Below, piece by piece: positions 16,088 to 24,840 of a DNA stretch of 64,000 nt. The DNA is from Flavobacterium limi (GTDB taxonomy: Bacteria; Bacteroidota; Bacteroidia; Flavobacteriales; Flavobacteriaceae). The position numbers and the translations under genes were made by a program. Numbering within the stretch: the first letter of the stretch is position 1; the number at the start of each line of letters is the position of its first letter. Where the stretch lies: assembly GCF_010645075.1 (NCBI RefSeq), contig NZ_JAADZV010000004.1:62001-126000 (forward strand), written 5' to 3'. Below the pieces are notes generated by a model. It did no database searches, had not been told where the DNA came from, and saw only the letters and a list, made by a program, of their open reading frames with translations.

Positions 16088-18322
16088 TTATTTTTTGTTT
16101 TTTAATGTCAGTTCAAAGACAAACCAGGCCATTGTAATAAATCCGATTCCGAAAATTGAATCTCCAATAGCACGGAGCCATTTCAAAGTAATCATTGCGG
16201 GTTGCTGCATCAATTCTGATGAACGGGCGTACCACATTCCGTGATTAATACTTTCAATTGCCTGCCAGACACCAATTGGAAGCATACTCAGAATTGCCAT
16301 CAGGAATAAACCGATATTTAAAGACCAGAAAGTAATGCTTAGAAGTCTGGTGTTCCAGCGTACATTTCGGTACAAACTCCTTAATACAAATAAGACCAAA
16401 CCAATTCCCAACATTCCGTAAACTCCAAATAAAGCAGTATGTCCGTGTAAAGGCGTTGTATTTAATCCTTGCACATAATAAAGCGCAATTGGCGGATTAA
16501 TAATGAATCCGAAGATTCCGGCTCCTAGGAAATTCCAAAATGCTACAGAAATCATAAAGTAAATCGGCCATTTGTAATCGGCAATCCATGGTGTTGCTTT
16601 TGAGATTTTATAGTTTTGATAAGCTTCAAACCCGATTAAAGTTAAAGGCACAACTTCTAATGCGCTGAATGTTGCTCCTAAAGCCATAATTGCTGTTGGT
16701 GTTCCGGAGAAATACAAGTGGTGGAATGTTCCTAAAATACCTCCGGACATAAAAATAATGGTAGCAAAAAGCACATTTAAAGTCGCTGTTTTGGTTTTTA
16801 ATAATCCCAAACGAACAAATAAGAACGCAATTACAACTGTTGCAAACACTTCGAAGAAACCTTCAACCCAAAGGTGAACGACCCACCATCTCCAGTATTC
16901 GGCGATTGCTAAATTGGTTTGTCTTCCCCACATTAATCCCGCTCCGTAGAACATCGCAATTGCGGTACAGGAAACTAAGAACAATATGATTAAGTTTTTC
17001 TCTTCTGTTTTTTGTTTTAAAACCGGAATTAAAGGACGAATCATCAGTGCTAACCATAAAAACAATCCTACTAAAAGGAAAATCTGCCAGAAACGGCCTA
17101 AATCAACATATTCGTAACCCTGGTGCCCAAACCAGAAGTTTTGAACTAAATTCAGTTTTTGCATTACCCCAAACCATTGTCCGGCCATCGAACCTAAAAC
17201 AATGATCAACAAAGCAATGAACAAGAAATTGATTCCAAAACACTGAAATTTAGGATCTTTACCGGAAACCGCCGGAGCAATATACAAACCAGTTGCCAGC
17301 CATGCCGTTGCAATCCAGAAAATTGCCAGTTGTGTATGCCAGGTTCTTGTTACAGCATATGGTAAAATCTGATCAATGGGAATTCCGTACAAACCATTTC
17401 CTTCAACACCATAATGTGCTGTGATAATTCCAAAAACCATTTGCAAAACCATAAGCAGACTCACAATCCAGAAATATTTGGTAACTAATCCCATCGATTT
17501 TGTTTTGCCTTGCTTAATAAGCGGGTCTTCTTTGGGAAGCGGAAATTCTTCTTCTTCACCTGATTTTGCGTGATAGAAAACCAGTATTCCCACACTTAAA
17601 ATCAGTAAAATGATACTTACTCCGGACCAGGCCAAAAGTTCTGTTGTGGCTGTATTTCCAACCAATTCATCAGAAGGCCAGTTATGTGTGTATGAGATAT
17701 TTCCATCAGGGCGATTGGTAACAGTTGCCCAGGTAGCCCAGAAGAAAAAGGCATTCATTTTATGCATTCTCTCTACATCTGTAATAGAGTTTTTAGGAAT
17801 CGCATAGTCGCCTCTTAGTTTATCAAATTTCGGGTCATTTGTAAAAAGACCTTTATAGTATTCGCTTAAGCTTTCAATTGCTGCCAAACGGTTTTCGGAA
17901 ATCGTAAGAATTCCGGTATCTGCATTGTAACGATTGGTTCTCAAATCTTTCTGAAGACGAATCTTTAAAGCCGATTGTTTCTCAGAATCTAATTCCTCAT
18001 ACTTTTTATTGAAATCTTTCTGAGCATAAATATCTAATATAAAAACGGCTTCTCTATGCAGCCAGTCTGCGGTCCAGTCAGGAGCCACATAGGCCCCATG
18101 TCCCCAGACAGACCCTACTTCCTGACCACCTATACTCTGCCAGATATTTTGTCCGTCTTTAATTTCGCTTTCACTGAAAACAACTTTTCCGGAATCCGTT
18201 ACAATCTCTTTTGGAACGGGCGGCGCCTGCTGATAAATCTCGTAACCGTAATAACCCAGCACGGCAAAAGATATACTCATTACCAATGCAAAAACCAGCC
18301 ATAATTTTTTTTCTCTTTTCAT
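16088..18322 (-). CDS. norB: Quinol-dependent nitric oxide reductase (qNor)
   Basis: The ATG at 18320-18322 gives 744 residues, the usual qNor length; a TTG five codons upstream overlaps the operator and is less likely. About 14 membrane segments are visible. The N-terminal extension contains WQSIGGQEVGSVWGHGAYVAPDW (given here only as a region, residues about 60-85), as in single-subunit quinol enzymes. Core motifs include RTWHTQLAIFWIATAWL, HLWVEGFFEVFATV, GTFHHLYFSGTP and LHGHTALFGVYGM, which supply heme and FeB histidines. It reduces NO to N2O with electrons from quinol in the inner membrane. It is first in an operon with ric and is preceded by the same inverted repeat as the Rrf2 regulator gene. 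Confidence 0.95.
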   Translation of the reverse strand: MKREKKLWLVFALVMSISFAVLGYYGYEIYQQAPPVPKEIVTDSGKVVFSESEIKDGQNIWQSIGGQEVGSVWGHGAYVAPDWTADWLHREAVFILDIYAQKDFNKKYEELDSEKQSALKIRLQKDLRTNRYNADTGILTISENRLAAIESLSEYYKGLFTNDPKFDKLRGDYAIPKNSITDVERMHKMNAFFFWATWATVTNRPDGNISYTHNWPSDELVGNTATTELLAWSGVSIILLILSVGILVFYHAKSGEEEEFPLPKEDPLIKQGKTKSMGLVTKYFWIVSLLMVLQMVFGIITAHYGVEGNGLYGIPIDQILPYAVTRTWHTQLAIFWIATAWLATGLYIAPAVSGKDPKFQCFGINFLFIALLIIVLGSMAGQWFGVMQKLNLVQNFWFGHQGYEYVDLGRFWQIFLLVGLFLWLALMIRPLIPVLKQKTEEKNLIILFLVSCTAIAMFYGAGLMWGRQTNLAIAEYWRWWVVHLWVEGFFEVFATVVIAFLFVRLGLLKTKTATLNVLFATIIFMSGGILGTFHHLYFSGTPTAIMALGATFSALEVVPLTLIGFEAYQNYKISKATPWIADYKWPIYFMISVAFWNFLGAGIFGFIINPPIALYYVQGLNTTPLHGHTALFGVYGMLGIGLVLFVLRSLYRNVRWNTRLLSITFWSLNIGLFLMAILSMLPIGVWQAIESINHGMWYARSSELMQQPAMITLKWLRAIGDSIFGIGFITMAWFVFELTLKNKK

Positions 18323-18335
18323 CTTTTTTGTATTC

Positions 18336-18361
18336 AATAAAAGACTTTTTTATCTTTTATT
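18336..18361. promoter_or_regulatory. Putative Rrf2-type operator before norB
   Basis: AATAAAAGA, 8 bases, TCTTTTATT: a perfect 9-bp inverted repeat ending 14 bp before the norB start codon. The same half-sites with the same spacing occur at 19449-19474 before the Rrf2 gene. Confidence 0.65.
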
Positions 18362-18368
18362 AGTTTTT

Positions 18369-18404
18369 AAAAAAACTCCAAAATCTATTTAAAGTATCCG
18401 GAGT
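18369..18404 (-). terminator. Terminator after the azurin gene
   Basis: GACTCC/GGAGTT-type arms (18375-18379 with 18400-18404) with a long loop, followed on the minus strand by T7. It is weak in stem length but well placed, 10 bp past the azurin stop. Confidence 0.5.
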
Positions 18405-18413
18405 CTTTGTTAT

Positions 18414-18935
18414 TTACTCAACAAGTAATACGCCTTTCATCATGGCTACGTGACCTGGGAAAGAGCAGATAAATGGATAAGATCCTTTTTTATCAATTGT
18501 AAATTCTATTGTATCTTCTTCACCGCCTCCTAATAATTTGGTATGAGCAATAATCGAAGCTTTTTCAGATTCCGGTATATAATCTGTTGCCTGGGCTTCA
18601 TTAGCTTTTAAAGCAAAGGCTGACTGATCTGTTCCTTCCTGAAGAACCACCAGATTGTGCCCCATCGATTCTTTCGGAATTTTACCAACATGTTTTAGAG
18701 TCAGCTTAATTGGTTTTCCGGCAACAGCTTTCAATTCATTTGTGTTAAACTGCATCTGGTCGTTTCCTTCGATAATCAAAACATTTTCTTCAGTTACTGC
18801 AGGCTGTACTCCCTCTGCTGATGTTTCCGTTACTTCTGTTGATTCTTCTGCCGGAACAGTTTCTTTTTTTCCACAAGAAGTTATTGTTAAAAATCCCATT
18901 AGAATCAATAGTGAAAGTTTGGTTTTAGTATTCAT
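18414..18935 (-). CDS. Azurin-like cupredoxin lipoprotein
   Basis: A 173-residue protein with an SPII signal (LTITSCGKKE) and an acidic Thr/Glu linker to about residue 45. The azurin domain has a type 1 copper site: His in MGHNLVV, then Cys, His and Met in FICSFPGHVAMMKG. Membrane-anchored azurin would pass electrons at the cell envelope. It is 21 bp downstream of the Rrf2 regulator gene, so both are likely co-transcribed and derepressed by NO. The azurin may serve as an electron carrier during nitrosative stress. qNor itself takes electrons from quinol, so azurin is not needed for that enzyme. Confidence 0.92.
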   Translation of the reverse strand: MNTKTKLSLLILMGFLTITSCGKKETVPAEESTEVTETSAEGVQPAVTEENVLIIEGNDQMQFNTNELKAVAGKPIKLTLKHVGKIPKESMGHNLVVLQEGTDQSAFALKANEAQATDYIPESEKASIIAHTKLLGGGEEDTIEFTIDKKGSYPFICSFPGHVAMMKGVLLVE

Positions 18936-18956
18936 TATTAAAATATTTATTAAATG

Positions 18957-19406
18957 TTAATCGTTAATATTCAGTGTTTTTAAAAAGAAATCACCGGATT
19001 TTACACCTGAAGCCAGCTGTTCTAAAGTGGTTTTGGCAAGCATTTCTAAAAGGAGCCCTCTTATTTTTTTAAATTCATGGTGTACCGGACACGGATGATC
19101 TTCAGAACATTCTTTTAATCCAATTCCACATCCTCTGTAAATTTTATCGCCGTCAATGGCATCTACAATCTGAATCAGCTTGATGGATTTTACAGCTTCA
19201 TCAGAAACTTCAAAACCGCCTCCTACTCCTTTTGCCGAATGAATGATTCCGTTTTTAGTGAGAATCTGCATAATTTTCGCTGTAAAAGGTTCCGGAGAAT
19301 CAATTTCTTTCGCAACATCTTTAATTCCAACCCTAATCCCTTTAGAAGAATTGGTCGCAATAAAAATAGAAGCCCTGATTCCGTATTCACATGCTTTTGA
19401 AAACAT
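18957..19406 (-). CDS. Rrf2 family iron-sulfur regulator, NsrR-like
   Basis: A 149-residue Rrf2 protein. The winged helix is at residues 1-75 (YGIRASIFIA, IDSPEPFTAKIMQ as recognition helix, KGVGGGFEV as wing). The three cysteines in RGCGIGLKECSEDHPCPVHH are spaced as in cluster-binding NsrR/IscR relatives. Location beside azurin, norB and ric points to NO sensing. Its promoter (-33 TTTG at 19458-19461, -7 TACCTTTG at 19430-19437) is overlapped by an inverted repeat that recurs before norB, suggesting autorepression and control of the whole block. Confidence 0.9.
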   Translation of the reverse strand: MFSKACEYGIRASIFIATNSSKGIRVGIKDVAKEIDSPEPFTAKIMQILTKNGIIHSAKGVGGGFEVSDEAVKSIKLIQIVDAIDGDKIYRGCGIGLKECSEDHPCPVHHEFKKIRGLLLEMLAKTTLEQLASGVKSGDFFLKTLNIND

Positions 19407-19429
19407 ACTTTGATGATTTAATTTCTATA

Positions 19430-19461
19430 CAAAGGTAACGAGGTTTTTAATAAAAGACAAA
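19430..19461 (-). promoter_or_regulatory. Promoter of the Rrf2-azurin operon
   Basis: TTTG, 20 bp, TACCTTTG on the minus strand, a good match to the Bacteroidota consensus. The start would be near 19425, about 20 bases before the start codon. Confidence 0.65.
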
Positions 19462-19474
19462 TTTATCTTTAATT
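19449..19474. promoter_or_regulatory. Putative Rrf2-type operator before the regulator gene
   Basis: AATAAAAGA, 8 bases, TCTTTAATT. One arm is identical to the site at 18336-18361 and the other differs by one base. It covers the -33 element, as expected for a repressor site. Confidence 0.65.
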
Positions 19475-19572
19475 AATTTTTAATCAAGCAAAATTTATTT
19501 ATAACCAAAATAATTATTGCTCCTGCCGGCACTTATTCAGCTTTAAATTCTAATAAAAACCAATTTTAATTT

Positions 19573-19580
19573 TAACTTTG
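19573..19580 (+). promoter_or_regulatory. -7 element before the NYN gene
   Basis: TAACTTTG, 30 bp before the ATG at 19610, fits TAnnTTTG. No clear -33 element is present. Confidence 0.45.
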
Positions 19581-19609
19581 AATGTAATTAATGTTATAAT
19601 ATCTAAACA

Positions 19610-20392
19610 ATGGCTCTGAGCAACTCAAAAGATTTAAAACTGGCTGTTCTTATAGACGCTGACAACGTTCCTTACAGCAATGTAAAAGGGATGATGGAAG
19701 AAATCGCAAAACTTGGAACTCCAACTACAAAAAGAATCTATGCCGACTGGACCAAACCAAATTCTAACGGATGGAAAGGAGTATTGCTGGAACATGCCAT
19801 TACCCCTATCCAGCAATATAGCTACACGGTTGGAAAAAACTCTTCAGATTCAGCTCTCATCATTGATGCGATGGATTTACTGTATTCGGGAAAATTAGAC
19901 GGATTTTGTATTGTTTCAAGCGACAGTGATTTTACACGTCTTGCAGTACGGCTTCGTGAATCGGGCATGAAAGTAATTGGCATTGGAGAAAAGAAAACGC
20001 CGAATTCCTTTATCGTTGCCTGTGACCGCTTTATCTATATTGAAGTCTTAGATGGCGCAATTCAGAAGAAAAAACCAAAACCAGCCACAACAGCTGATTC
20101 AAAAAAACCTGTTGAAAAACCAGCAGCAAAAGCATTACATAAAATAGACCCATCAACCATTGATTTAATAGAAGCCACAATCGAAGATATTGAAGATGAT
20201 GATGGCTGGGCTTTTTTAGGTGATGTCGGAAACCTGATTGTGAAGAAAAAACCTGAATTCGACCCTCGAAATTACGGTTTTTCCAAACTTACCCCTATGC
20301 TAAAATCATTAACCGATATTCTCGAAATAGACGAAAGAGACTCAGACAAAAAAGGCATTAAGCATGTGTATGTCAGGCTAAGATTCAACTAA
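19610..20392 (+). CDS. NYN (LabA/DUF88) domain protein with C-terminal OST-HTH/LOTUS domain
   Basis: A 260-residue protein. Residues about 8-145 form a PIN-like NYN domain with the acidic residues LIDADNVP, DSALIIDAMDLLYSG and CIVSSDSDFTRL, which would bind the metal for RNA cleavage. A Lys/Ala/Pro linker follows, and then about 70 residues (IDLIEATIEDIEDDDGWAFL onward) resembling the OST-HTH/LOTUS domain that binds RNA. The architecture is widespread in bacteria, and a role in RNA processing or turnover is inferred from the domains. It is the first gene of a rightward pair. Confidence 0.88.
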   Translation: MALSNSKDLKLAVLIDADNVPYSNVKGMMEEIAKLGTPTTKRIYADWTKPNSNGWKGVLLEHAITPIQQYSYTVGKNSSDSALIIDAMDLLYSGKLDGFCIVSSDSDFTRLAVRLRESGMKVIGIGEKKTPNSFIVACDRFIYIEVLDGAIQKKKPKPATTADSKKPVEKPAAKALHKIDPSTIDLIEATIEDIEDDDGWAFLGDVGNLIVKKKPEFDPRNYGFSKLTPMLKSLTDILEIDERDSDKKGIKHVYVRLRFN

Positions 20393-20426
20393 AATTACAT
20401 TTATTACCTATTCTAATTCAAAAAAC

Positions 20427-21941
20427 ATGAGAAAAAAATTCTTCATTTACGGATTCTTATTGTTTATAATTGTTGCCGCAATTTATTATTATACCGGACG
20501 AGGTTATTTACTCGTTTTTATTATTCCTGTTTTATTGATTATTGGAGCTTATAATGCTTCGCAAAAGAAACATGCTATTTTACGAAACTTCCCCGTTTTA
20601 GGTTATTTCAGATATTTATTCGAAATGATTGCGCCTGAAATCCAGCAGTATTTTATTGAAAGATCAACAGACGGAAAACCATTCTCCAGAAATCAGCGTT
20701 CCTTGGTCTATCAAAGAGCCAAAAACATCGATTCCAATACCCCTTTTGGAACACAACAGAATTTAAATACGGATAACTACGAAGGAATTAAACATTCGAT
20801 ATTCCCAGCAAAAGTCAACGAAGAACTGCCTCGTGTATGGGTTGGCGGAAAAGACTGCAAACAGCCTTATTCTGCTTCTTTATTTAACGTTTCGGCTATG
20901 AGCTTTGGTTCGCTGAGCGAAAATGCAGTCCGTGCCATAAACATTGGTGCCAGAAAAGGTAATTTCTACCAAAATACAGGAGAAGGAGGTTTAACGGATT
21001 ATCATTTAGAAGGAGGCGGTGATATTACCTGGCAGATTGGAACCGGATATTTTGGATGTCGTGATGCTGAGGGGAATTTCAGTCCTGAAAAATTCTCAGA
21101 AAAAGCTAATCTTCCAAATGTAAAAATGATTGAAATAAAACTTTCGCAAGGTGCAAAACCTGGACATGGCGGTGTACTTCCCGCTGCCAAAAACACCGTG
21201 CAGATTGCAAAGATCAGAGGTGTAGAACCACATACAACGATTCTTTCTCCTCCAGGTCATCATGCTTTTTCTGATGCGAAAGGATTAATTCATTTTATTA
21301 AGCAATTACGTGATTTATCAAACGGAAAGCCTATCGGATTTAAATTATGTATCGGAAACACAGCTGAGTTTGAAGCCATCTGTCACGAAATGATTGCAGA
21401 AGATATTTATCCGGACTTTATTACCGTTGACGGCGCCGAAGGAGGAACCGGAGCTGCCCCACTTGAATTTGCAGACGGTGTCGGAATGCCTTTTGAACCG
21501 GCTTTAATCTTTGTGAACCAAACTTTGACAGGATTAAATATCCGTGATAAAATACGTATAATAGGAAGCGGAAAAATCATATCCGGGTATTCAATTCTTC
21601 ACGCTGTCGCTTTAGGGGCAGATATGTGTAACAGTGCAAGGGGTTTTATGTTTTCACTGGGATGTATTCAGGCATTACGCTGTCATAATAATGAATGTCC
21701 TACTGGTGTTGCTACTCAAAACAAAATGCTCATGAAAGGTCTGGTGGTTACCGATAAATCAGAACGAGTATACCATTTTCATAAAAATACACTGCATGCC
21801 GCAAACGAACTTTTGGCGGCAGCCGGAAAGACTTCTTTCGCAGATGTTGACATTAATATCTTCATGAGGGGAGATGAATTTACCAATCTCTCAGAATTAT
21901 ATTTCCCGGATAACTTAAAAAATGTTACCGGGCGGAGTTAA
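20427..21941 (+). CDS. Membrane-anchored GltB-like FMN-binding protein
   Basis: A 504-residue protein. Two N-terminal membrane segments (residues 5-22 and 26-42) precede a glutamate-synthase-like FMN barrel: SAMSFGSLSENAVRAIN, NTGEGGLTDYH, GQGAKPGHGG-like QGAKPGHGGVLPA, TVDGAEGGTGAAPLEF, and the Cys-rich CIQALRCHNNECPTGVATQ that in GltB binds a 3Fe-4S cluster. It lacks the amidotransferase domain of true glutamate synthase. The family is labelled FMN-binding glutamate synthase family protein and its substrate is not known. A strong terminator follows directly. Confidence 0.9.
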   Translation: MRKKFFIYGFLLFIIVAAIYYYTGRGYLLVFIIPVLLIIGAYNASQKKHAILRNFPVLGYFRYLFEMIAPEIQQYFIERSTDGKPFSRNQRSLVYQRAKNIDSNTPFGTQQNLNTDNYEGIKHSIFPAKVNEELPRVWVGGKDCKQPYSASLFNVSAMSFGSLSENAVRAINIGARKGNFYQNTGEGGLTDYHLEGGGDITWQIGTGYFGCRDAEGNFSPEKFSEKANLPNVKMIEIKLSQGAKPGHGGVLPAAKNTVQIAKIRGVEPHTTILSPPGHHAFSDAKGLIHFIKQLRDLSNGKPIGFKLCIGNTAEFEAICHEMIAEDIYPDFITVDGAEGGTGAAPLEFADGVGMPFEPALIFVNQTLTGLNIRDKIRIIGSGKIISGYSILHAVALGADMCNSARGFMFSLGCIQALRCHNNECPTGVATQNKMLMKGLVVTDKSERVYHFHKNTLHAANELLAAAGKTSFADVDINIFMRGDEFTNLSELYFPDNLKNVTGRS

Positions 21942-21947
21942 ATACAA

Positions 21948-21981
21948 AAGCCTCTTTGTTAGTTCAAAGAGGCTTCGTTTT
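21948..21981 (+). terminator. Rho-independent terminator
   Basis: Arms AAGCCTCTTTG and CAAAGAGGCTT with a 6-base loop, then CGTTTT. It starts 7 bp after the GltB-like stop codon. Confidence 0.85.
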
Positions 21982-22008
21982 ATCTGTCTGTCGTACAAAA
22001 TGCTTAAA

Positions 22009-22443
22009 TCAAAGTTTTGCAGTCACCTTCTTATCCGAAGAACTACCTGATGTTAAAGCAGCCAGTTCTTCCTGTCCAATCAATTTTTGTGCAATTATGG
22101 AATTGTTATAAGCTAGAAAGTAAACATCAAACTTAACACCTTCTCCAATTAATTCTTTAGAGATCTGATTATTCTCAATCATTCCTTTCAGCAAATCAGG
22201 AAATGACTCGCTATAAGTCTGTTTATTTTCATCTGTTTCCTCAAGATTAGTTTCAATTCTAATCTCAATTTTGTTATCTTCTAAAAATGCTTTTGCAGCT
22301 GTACTGGTAATATTATTACCTTTTATAGAACTTGTAGTATTGTAGGTTGTTACATGTTCCTGAATTTTTTGTTTTGTGTTTTTACAGCTTACGAGCATCA
22401 ATACAACTGCAAAAGCAAATGCGATTTGAGTAATTTTAATCAT
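22009..22443 (-). CDS. Small lipoprotein, paralogue 1
   Basis: A 144-residue protein with an SPII signal (LMLVSCKNTKQK). The mature part has EHVTTYNT, DNKIEIRIETNLEE, FPDLLKGMIENNQISKELIGEGVKF and DVYFLAYNNSIIAQ. The neighbouring gene 22674-23075 has the same signal peptide and the same series of motifs, so they are tandem paralogues. The family is unknown to me. The two genes lie 230 bp apart in the same direction with a weak terminator between them. Confidence 0.8.
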   Translation of the reverse strand: MIKITQIAFAFAVVLMLVSCKNTKQKIQEHVTTYNTTSSIKGNNITSTAAKAFLEDNKIEIRIETNLEETDENKQTYSESFPDLLKGMIENNQISKELIGEGVKFDVYFLAYNNSIIAQKLIGQEELAALTSGSSSDKKVTAKL

Positions 22444-22601
22444 AATTTTTTAGGTTTTTAGGTTAATTTTGTTAGATTCAACTCAAACATAATAAAATAT
22501 TAACACAAAAACAATATTTATTAAAATTTAACAAAACACAAAATTACAAACAACAAATTATATAAGAATAAGATTAACAAACCTTTACATCGAAGGAAAA
22601 T

Positions 22602-22634
22602 AAAAAAGCCTCAATAATAAAAATTAAAGAGACT
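22602..22634 (-). terminator. Weak terminator
   Basis: AGTCTC and GAGGCT arms (one G-T pair) around a 16-base AT-rich loop, followed on the minus strand by T6. It lies 40 bp after the stop of the gene at 22674-23075. Confidence 0.45.
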
Positions 22635-22673
22635 CTTTCAAAACTTTAAAATTCTTTTATAAAAAACAGTGCT

Positions 22674-23075
22674 TTACAGAAATTTACTTAATACTTCTTT
22701 ATTGATAACCTCATGAACAAAAACTGTATTGTCATCAGCTAAAAAATAAACATGAAATATGACACCTTCTTCAATTAACTCTTTAGGAATTTGATTTTTC
22801 TTAAACATTTCTTTCAGCAAAAGCGGAAAACTTGCTTCCGACATTTTCTTATTTGATTCATTCTGTTCTAAATCTGTTTCAAATCGTAATTCAATTTTAT
22901 TATCATTGATATAACCTCTTGCCGTAGTAAGTGTTACTACATCGCTCTTAAAATTTGGAGCTTCAGCATTATAACTTACTACATATTCCTGCAACTTTTG
23001 CTTTGTATTTTTACAGCTTACCATCAACATTACTACCAAAAAAGCAAATATTAATAAGGATATTCTTTTGATCAT
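22674..23075 (-). CDS. Small lipoprotein, paralogue 2
   Basis: A 133-residue protein with SPII signal (LMVSCKNTKQKLQEYV). It shares with the gene at 22009-22443 the order SYN...A, DNKIELRFETDLE, FPLLLKEMFKKNQIPKELIEEGV and FHVYFLADDNT. Function is unknown. It starts 21 bp after the YhcH-family gene stop, so the two may be co-transcribed. Sequence divergence between the paralogues is considerable, so the duplication is not recent. Confidence 0.8.
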   Translation of the reverse strand: MIKRISLLIFAFLVVMLMVSCKNTKQKLQEYVVSYNAEAPNFKSDVVTLTTARGYINDNKIELRFETDLEQNESNKKMSEASFPLLLKEMFKKNQIPKELIEEGVIFHVYFLADDNTVFVHEVINKEVLSKFL

Positions 23076-23096
23076 GACTTTGATTTTTAAGCAATT

Positions 23097-23546
23097 CTAA
23101 ATTTCAACTTTTATTACAATTTTGTTTAACACTCCATCAGTTATCATTGGTGCATGAACGTCCTCTGGAAAAAGAATTACAAATTGATTTTCTTTTAGCT
23201 GAAAAAACATATCCGGTGCATCACTAAAAAAACGCACATCTTTGTCTTCATTATAACCTCCGTTTGGCGTTTTACAATTTGCTCTTGGTTTCCATGCAAA
23301 AGTTTCCGTTTCACTGATACAAAACTGAATATCAATATTTTTATCATGACATTCAAAAGTTGTCAGGCTTTCTTCTATTGTTTTTCCCTTACCCTGAAAT
23401 CCAAAAAATTTAACTCCTTCAGTTTCATACTTAAAATCGGCTGAAAGATTTTGCAGGTCATTTTCACGCAAATAATCAAAAGCCTTTTTAAACGATGGAT
23501 GCAAAACTTCATATTTTGCGGCATTTTCTAATGAATCTATAATCAT
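23097..23546 (-). CDS. YhcH/YjgK/YiaL family protein (DUF386)
   Basis: A 149-residue single-domain protein of the family's usual length. It has FECHDKNIDIQFCISETETFAW, which should be read as the family's H-x3-DIQ...G.E core, followed by FFSDAPDMFFQLKENQFVIL and FPEDVHAPMI with the metal-binding His. The fold is a cupin-like beta barrel. Members are linked to sugar-acid or sialic-acid metabolism and biofilm formation (TabA), but their reaction is uncertain. No sugar genes are adjacent here. Confidence 0.9.
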   Translation of the reverse strand: MIIDSLENAAKYEVLHPSFKKAFDYLRENDLQNLSADFKYETEGVKFFGFQGKGKTIEESLTTFECHDKNIDIQFCISETETFAWKPRANCKTPNGGYNEDKDVRFFSDAPDMFFQLKENQFVILFPEDVHAPMITDGVLNKIVIKVEI

Positions 23547-23696
23547 AATTCTATTGTAAATTGAGTTGATTTTTTATTGTAAAAATAGGATTTAATTTAT
23601 TCCAATCTATAAAATTATCTGATTTAGTAAATCAATTACAACTTCTTCGTAACTTTGTTTATGCCAAATTTTCTTTAAAACAAGCAAACATTTCCT

Positions 23697-24071
23697 TTGA
23701 AAAATCCCCGAATCCATTATATCATATCCCTGATTATTGTAGTTTTTCTTGGAATTATTTCACGAAAAATTAATTTTATTCCTCTTTGTTTCGGAGATTT
23801 TCTTTACGCGGTTATGATTTATATTTTGATAAGAATCTTTCTTTTTAAACATAGACCGTTTCAAGTCGCAATTATTTCTTTACTTATCTGTTACAGCATT
23901 GAAATATTACAGCTTTATCAGGCAGACTGGATTATTACCCTTCGAGAAACACTTTTTGGAAGATATGTTCTTGGTCAGGGATTTTTATGGACAGATCTTG
24001 TTGCATATACATTCGGAGTTGCTTTCTCCTTTATTATTGAAAAAAATTATTTTAAAAAATCACACCTATGA
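23697..24071 (+). CDS. DUF2809 family membrane protein
   Basis: About 124 residues with four membrane segments. It has the DUF2809 features CFGDFLYAVMIY, the SIEILQLYQADW segment and LGQGFLWTDLVAYTFGV. The start is uncertain: a stop lies a few codons upstream and no ATG precedes the conserved part, so a TTG at 23697 is the best choice. It overlaps the rdgB start by 4 bp (ATGA), so translational coupling is likely. Function is unknown. Confidence 0.8.
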   Translation: MKNPRIHYIISLIIVVFLGIISRKINFIPLCFGDFLYAVMIYILIRIFLFKHRPFQVAIISLLICYSIEILQLYQADWIITLRETLFGRYVLGQGFLWTDLVAYTFGVAFSFIIEKNYFKKSHL

Positions 24072-24646
24072 AACTCGTTTTCGCATCCAACAACAAAAAT
24101 AAAATCAAAGAAATCCAAAGCATTTTAAACGGATCTATACAAATATTAAGTTTAGAAGAAATTGGCTGCCATGAAGAAATTCCTGAAACCGCAGATACTA
24201 TTGAAGGAAATGCTGTTTTAAAAGCTAATTATGTTACCAAAAAATACGGTTATGATTGCTTTGCAGATGATACCGGTCTGGAAGTTACTGCCTTAAACGG
24301 AGAACCGGGCGTCTATTCGGCGAGGTATGCAGGAGAACACAAAGATTCTAATGACAATATGAATAAGCTTTTGGAGGCCTTAAAAGATGAGTCAGACAGA
24401 AGCGCACAGTTCAAGACTGTTATTGCATTAAATTTAAATGGCTCCCAACATTTGTTTACAGGAATTGTCAAAGGAAATATTACTTTCGACAAAACAGGAA
24501 ACCATGGATTTGGATACGACCCGGTTTTTCAGCCTGAAAATTATACGGAAACATTTGCTGAATTAGCATCAGAAATAAAGAATAAAATCAGTCATCGCGC
24601 AAAAGCTACCGGACAACTAATTGATTTTCTGAATTCCATCAAATAA
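24068..24646 (+). CDS. rdgB: Non-canonical purine NTP pyrophosphatase (RdgB/HAM1)
   Basis: A 192-residue protein of typical length. It has the nucleotide-binding N-terminus FASNNKNKIKEIQ, ETADTIEGNAVLKANY, the metal-binding FADDTGLEV, GVYSARYAGEH, and the C-terminal GNHGFGYDPVFQP and SHRAKA. It hydrolyses dITP, dXTP and ITP to monophosphates and so keeps deaminated purines out of DNA and RNA. It is cytoplasmic. It follows a DUF2809 membrane gene with a 4-bp overlap. Confidence 0.96.
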   Translation: MKLVFASNNKNKIKEIQSILNGSIQILSLEEIGCHEEIPETADTIEGNAVLKANYVTKKYGYDCFADDTGLEVTALNGEPGVYSARYAGEHKDSNDNMNKLLEALKDESDRSAQFKTVIALNLNGSQHLFTGIVKGNITFDKTGNHGFGYDPVFQPENYTETFAELASEIKNKISHRAKATGQLIDFLNSIK

Positions 24647-24811
24647 TTGTTTAAAATACAACATTTTAAGAAGCAAAATTGATATTATCAGACGTAAAAT
24701 TATTCATTTATTCATGAAAGTGATTTCACAACAACCATAACTTTTTGATTATCAAATCATAACAAATACATAATTCTTAAAAATGGATTAGTTTATCTGA
24801 AATATTAACAG

Positions 24812-24819
24812 TAATTTTG
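24812..24819 (+). promoter_or_regulatory. -7 element before the DEAD-box helicase gene
   Basis: TAATTTTG 22 bp before the ATG at 24841. The element overlaps an in-frame TTG, which rules that codon out as the translation start and supports 24841. Confidence 0.5.
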
Positions 24820-24840
24820 CACCCTATTTTAAAAATACAT

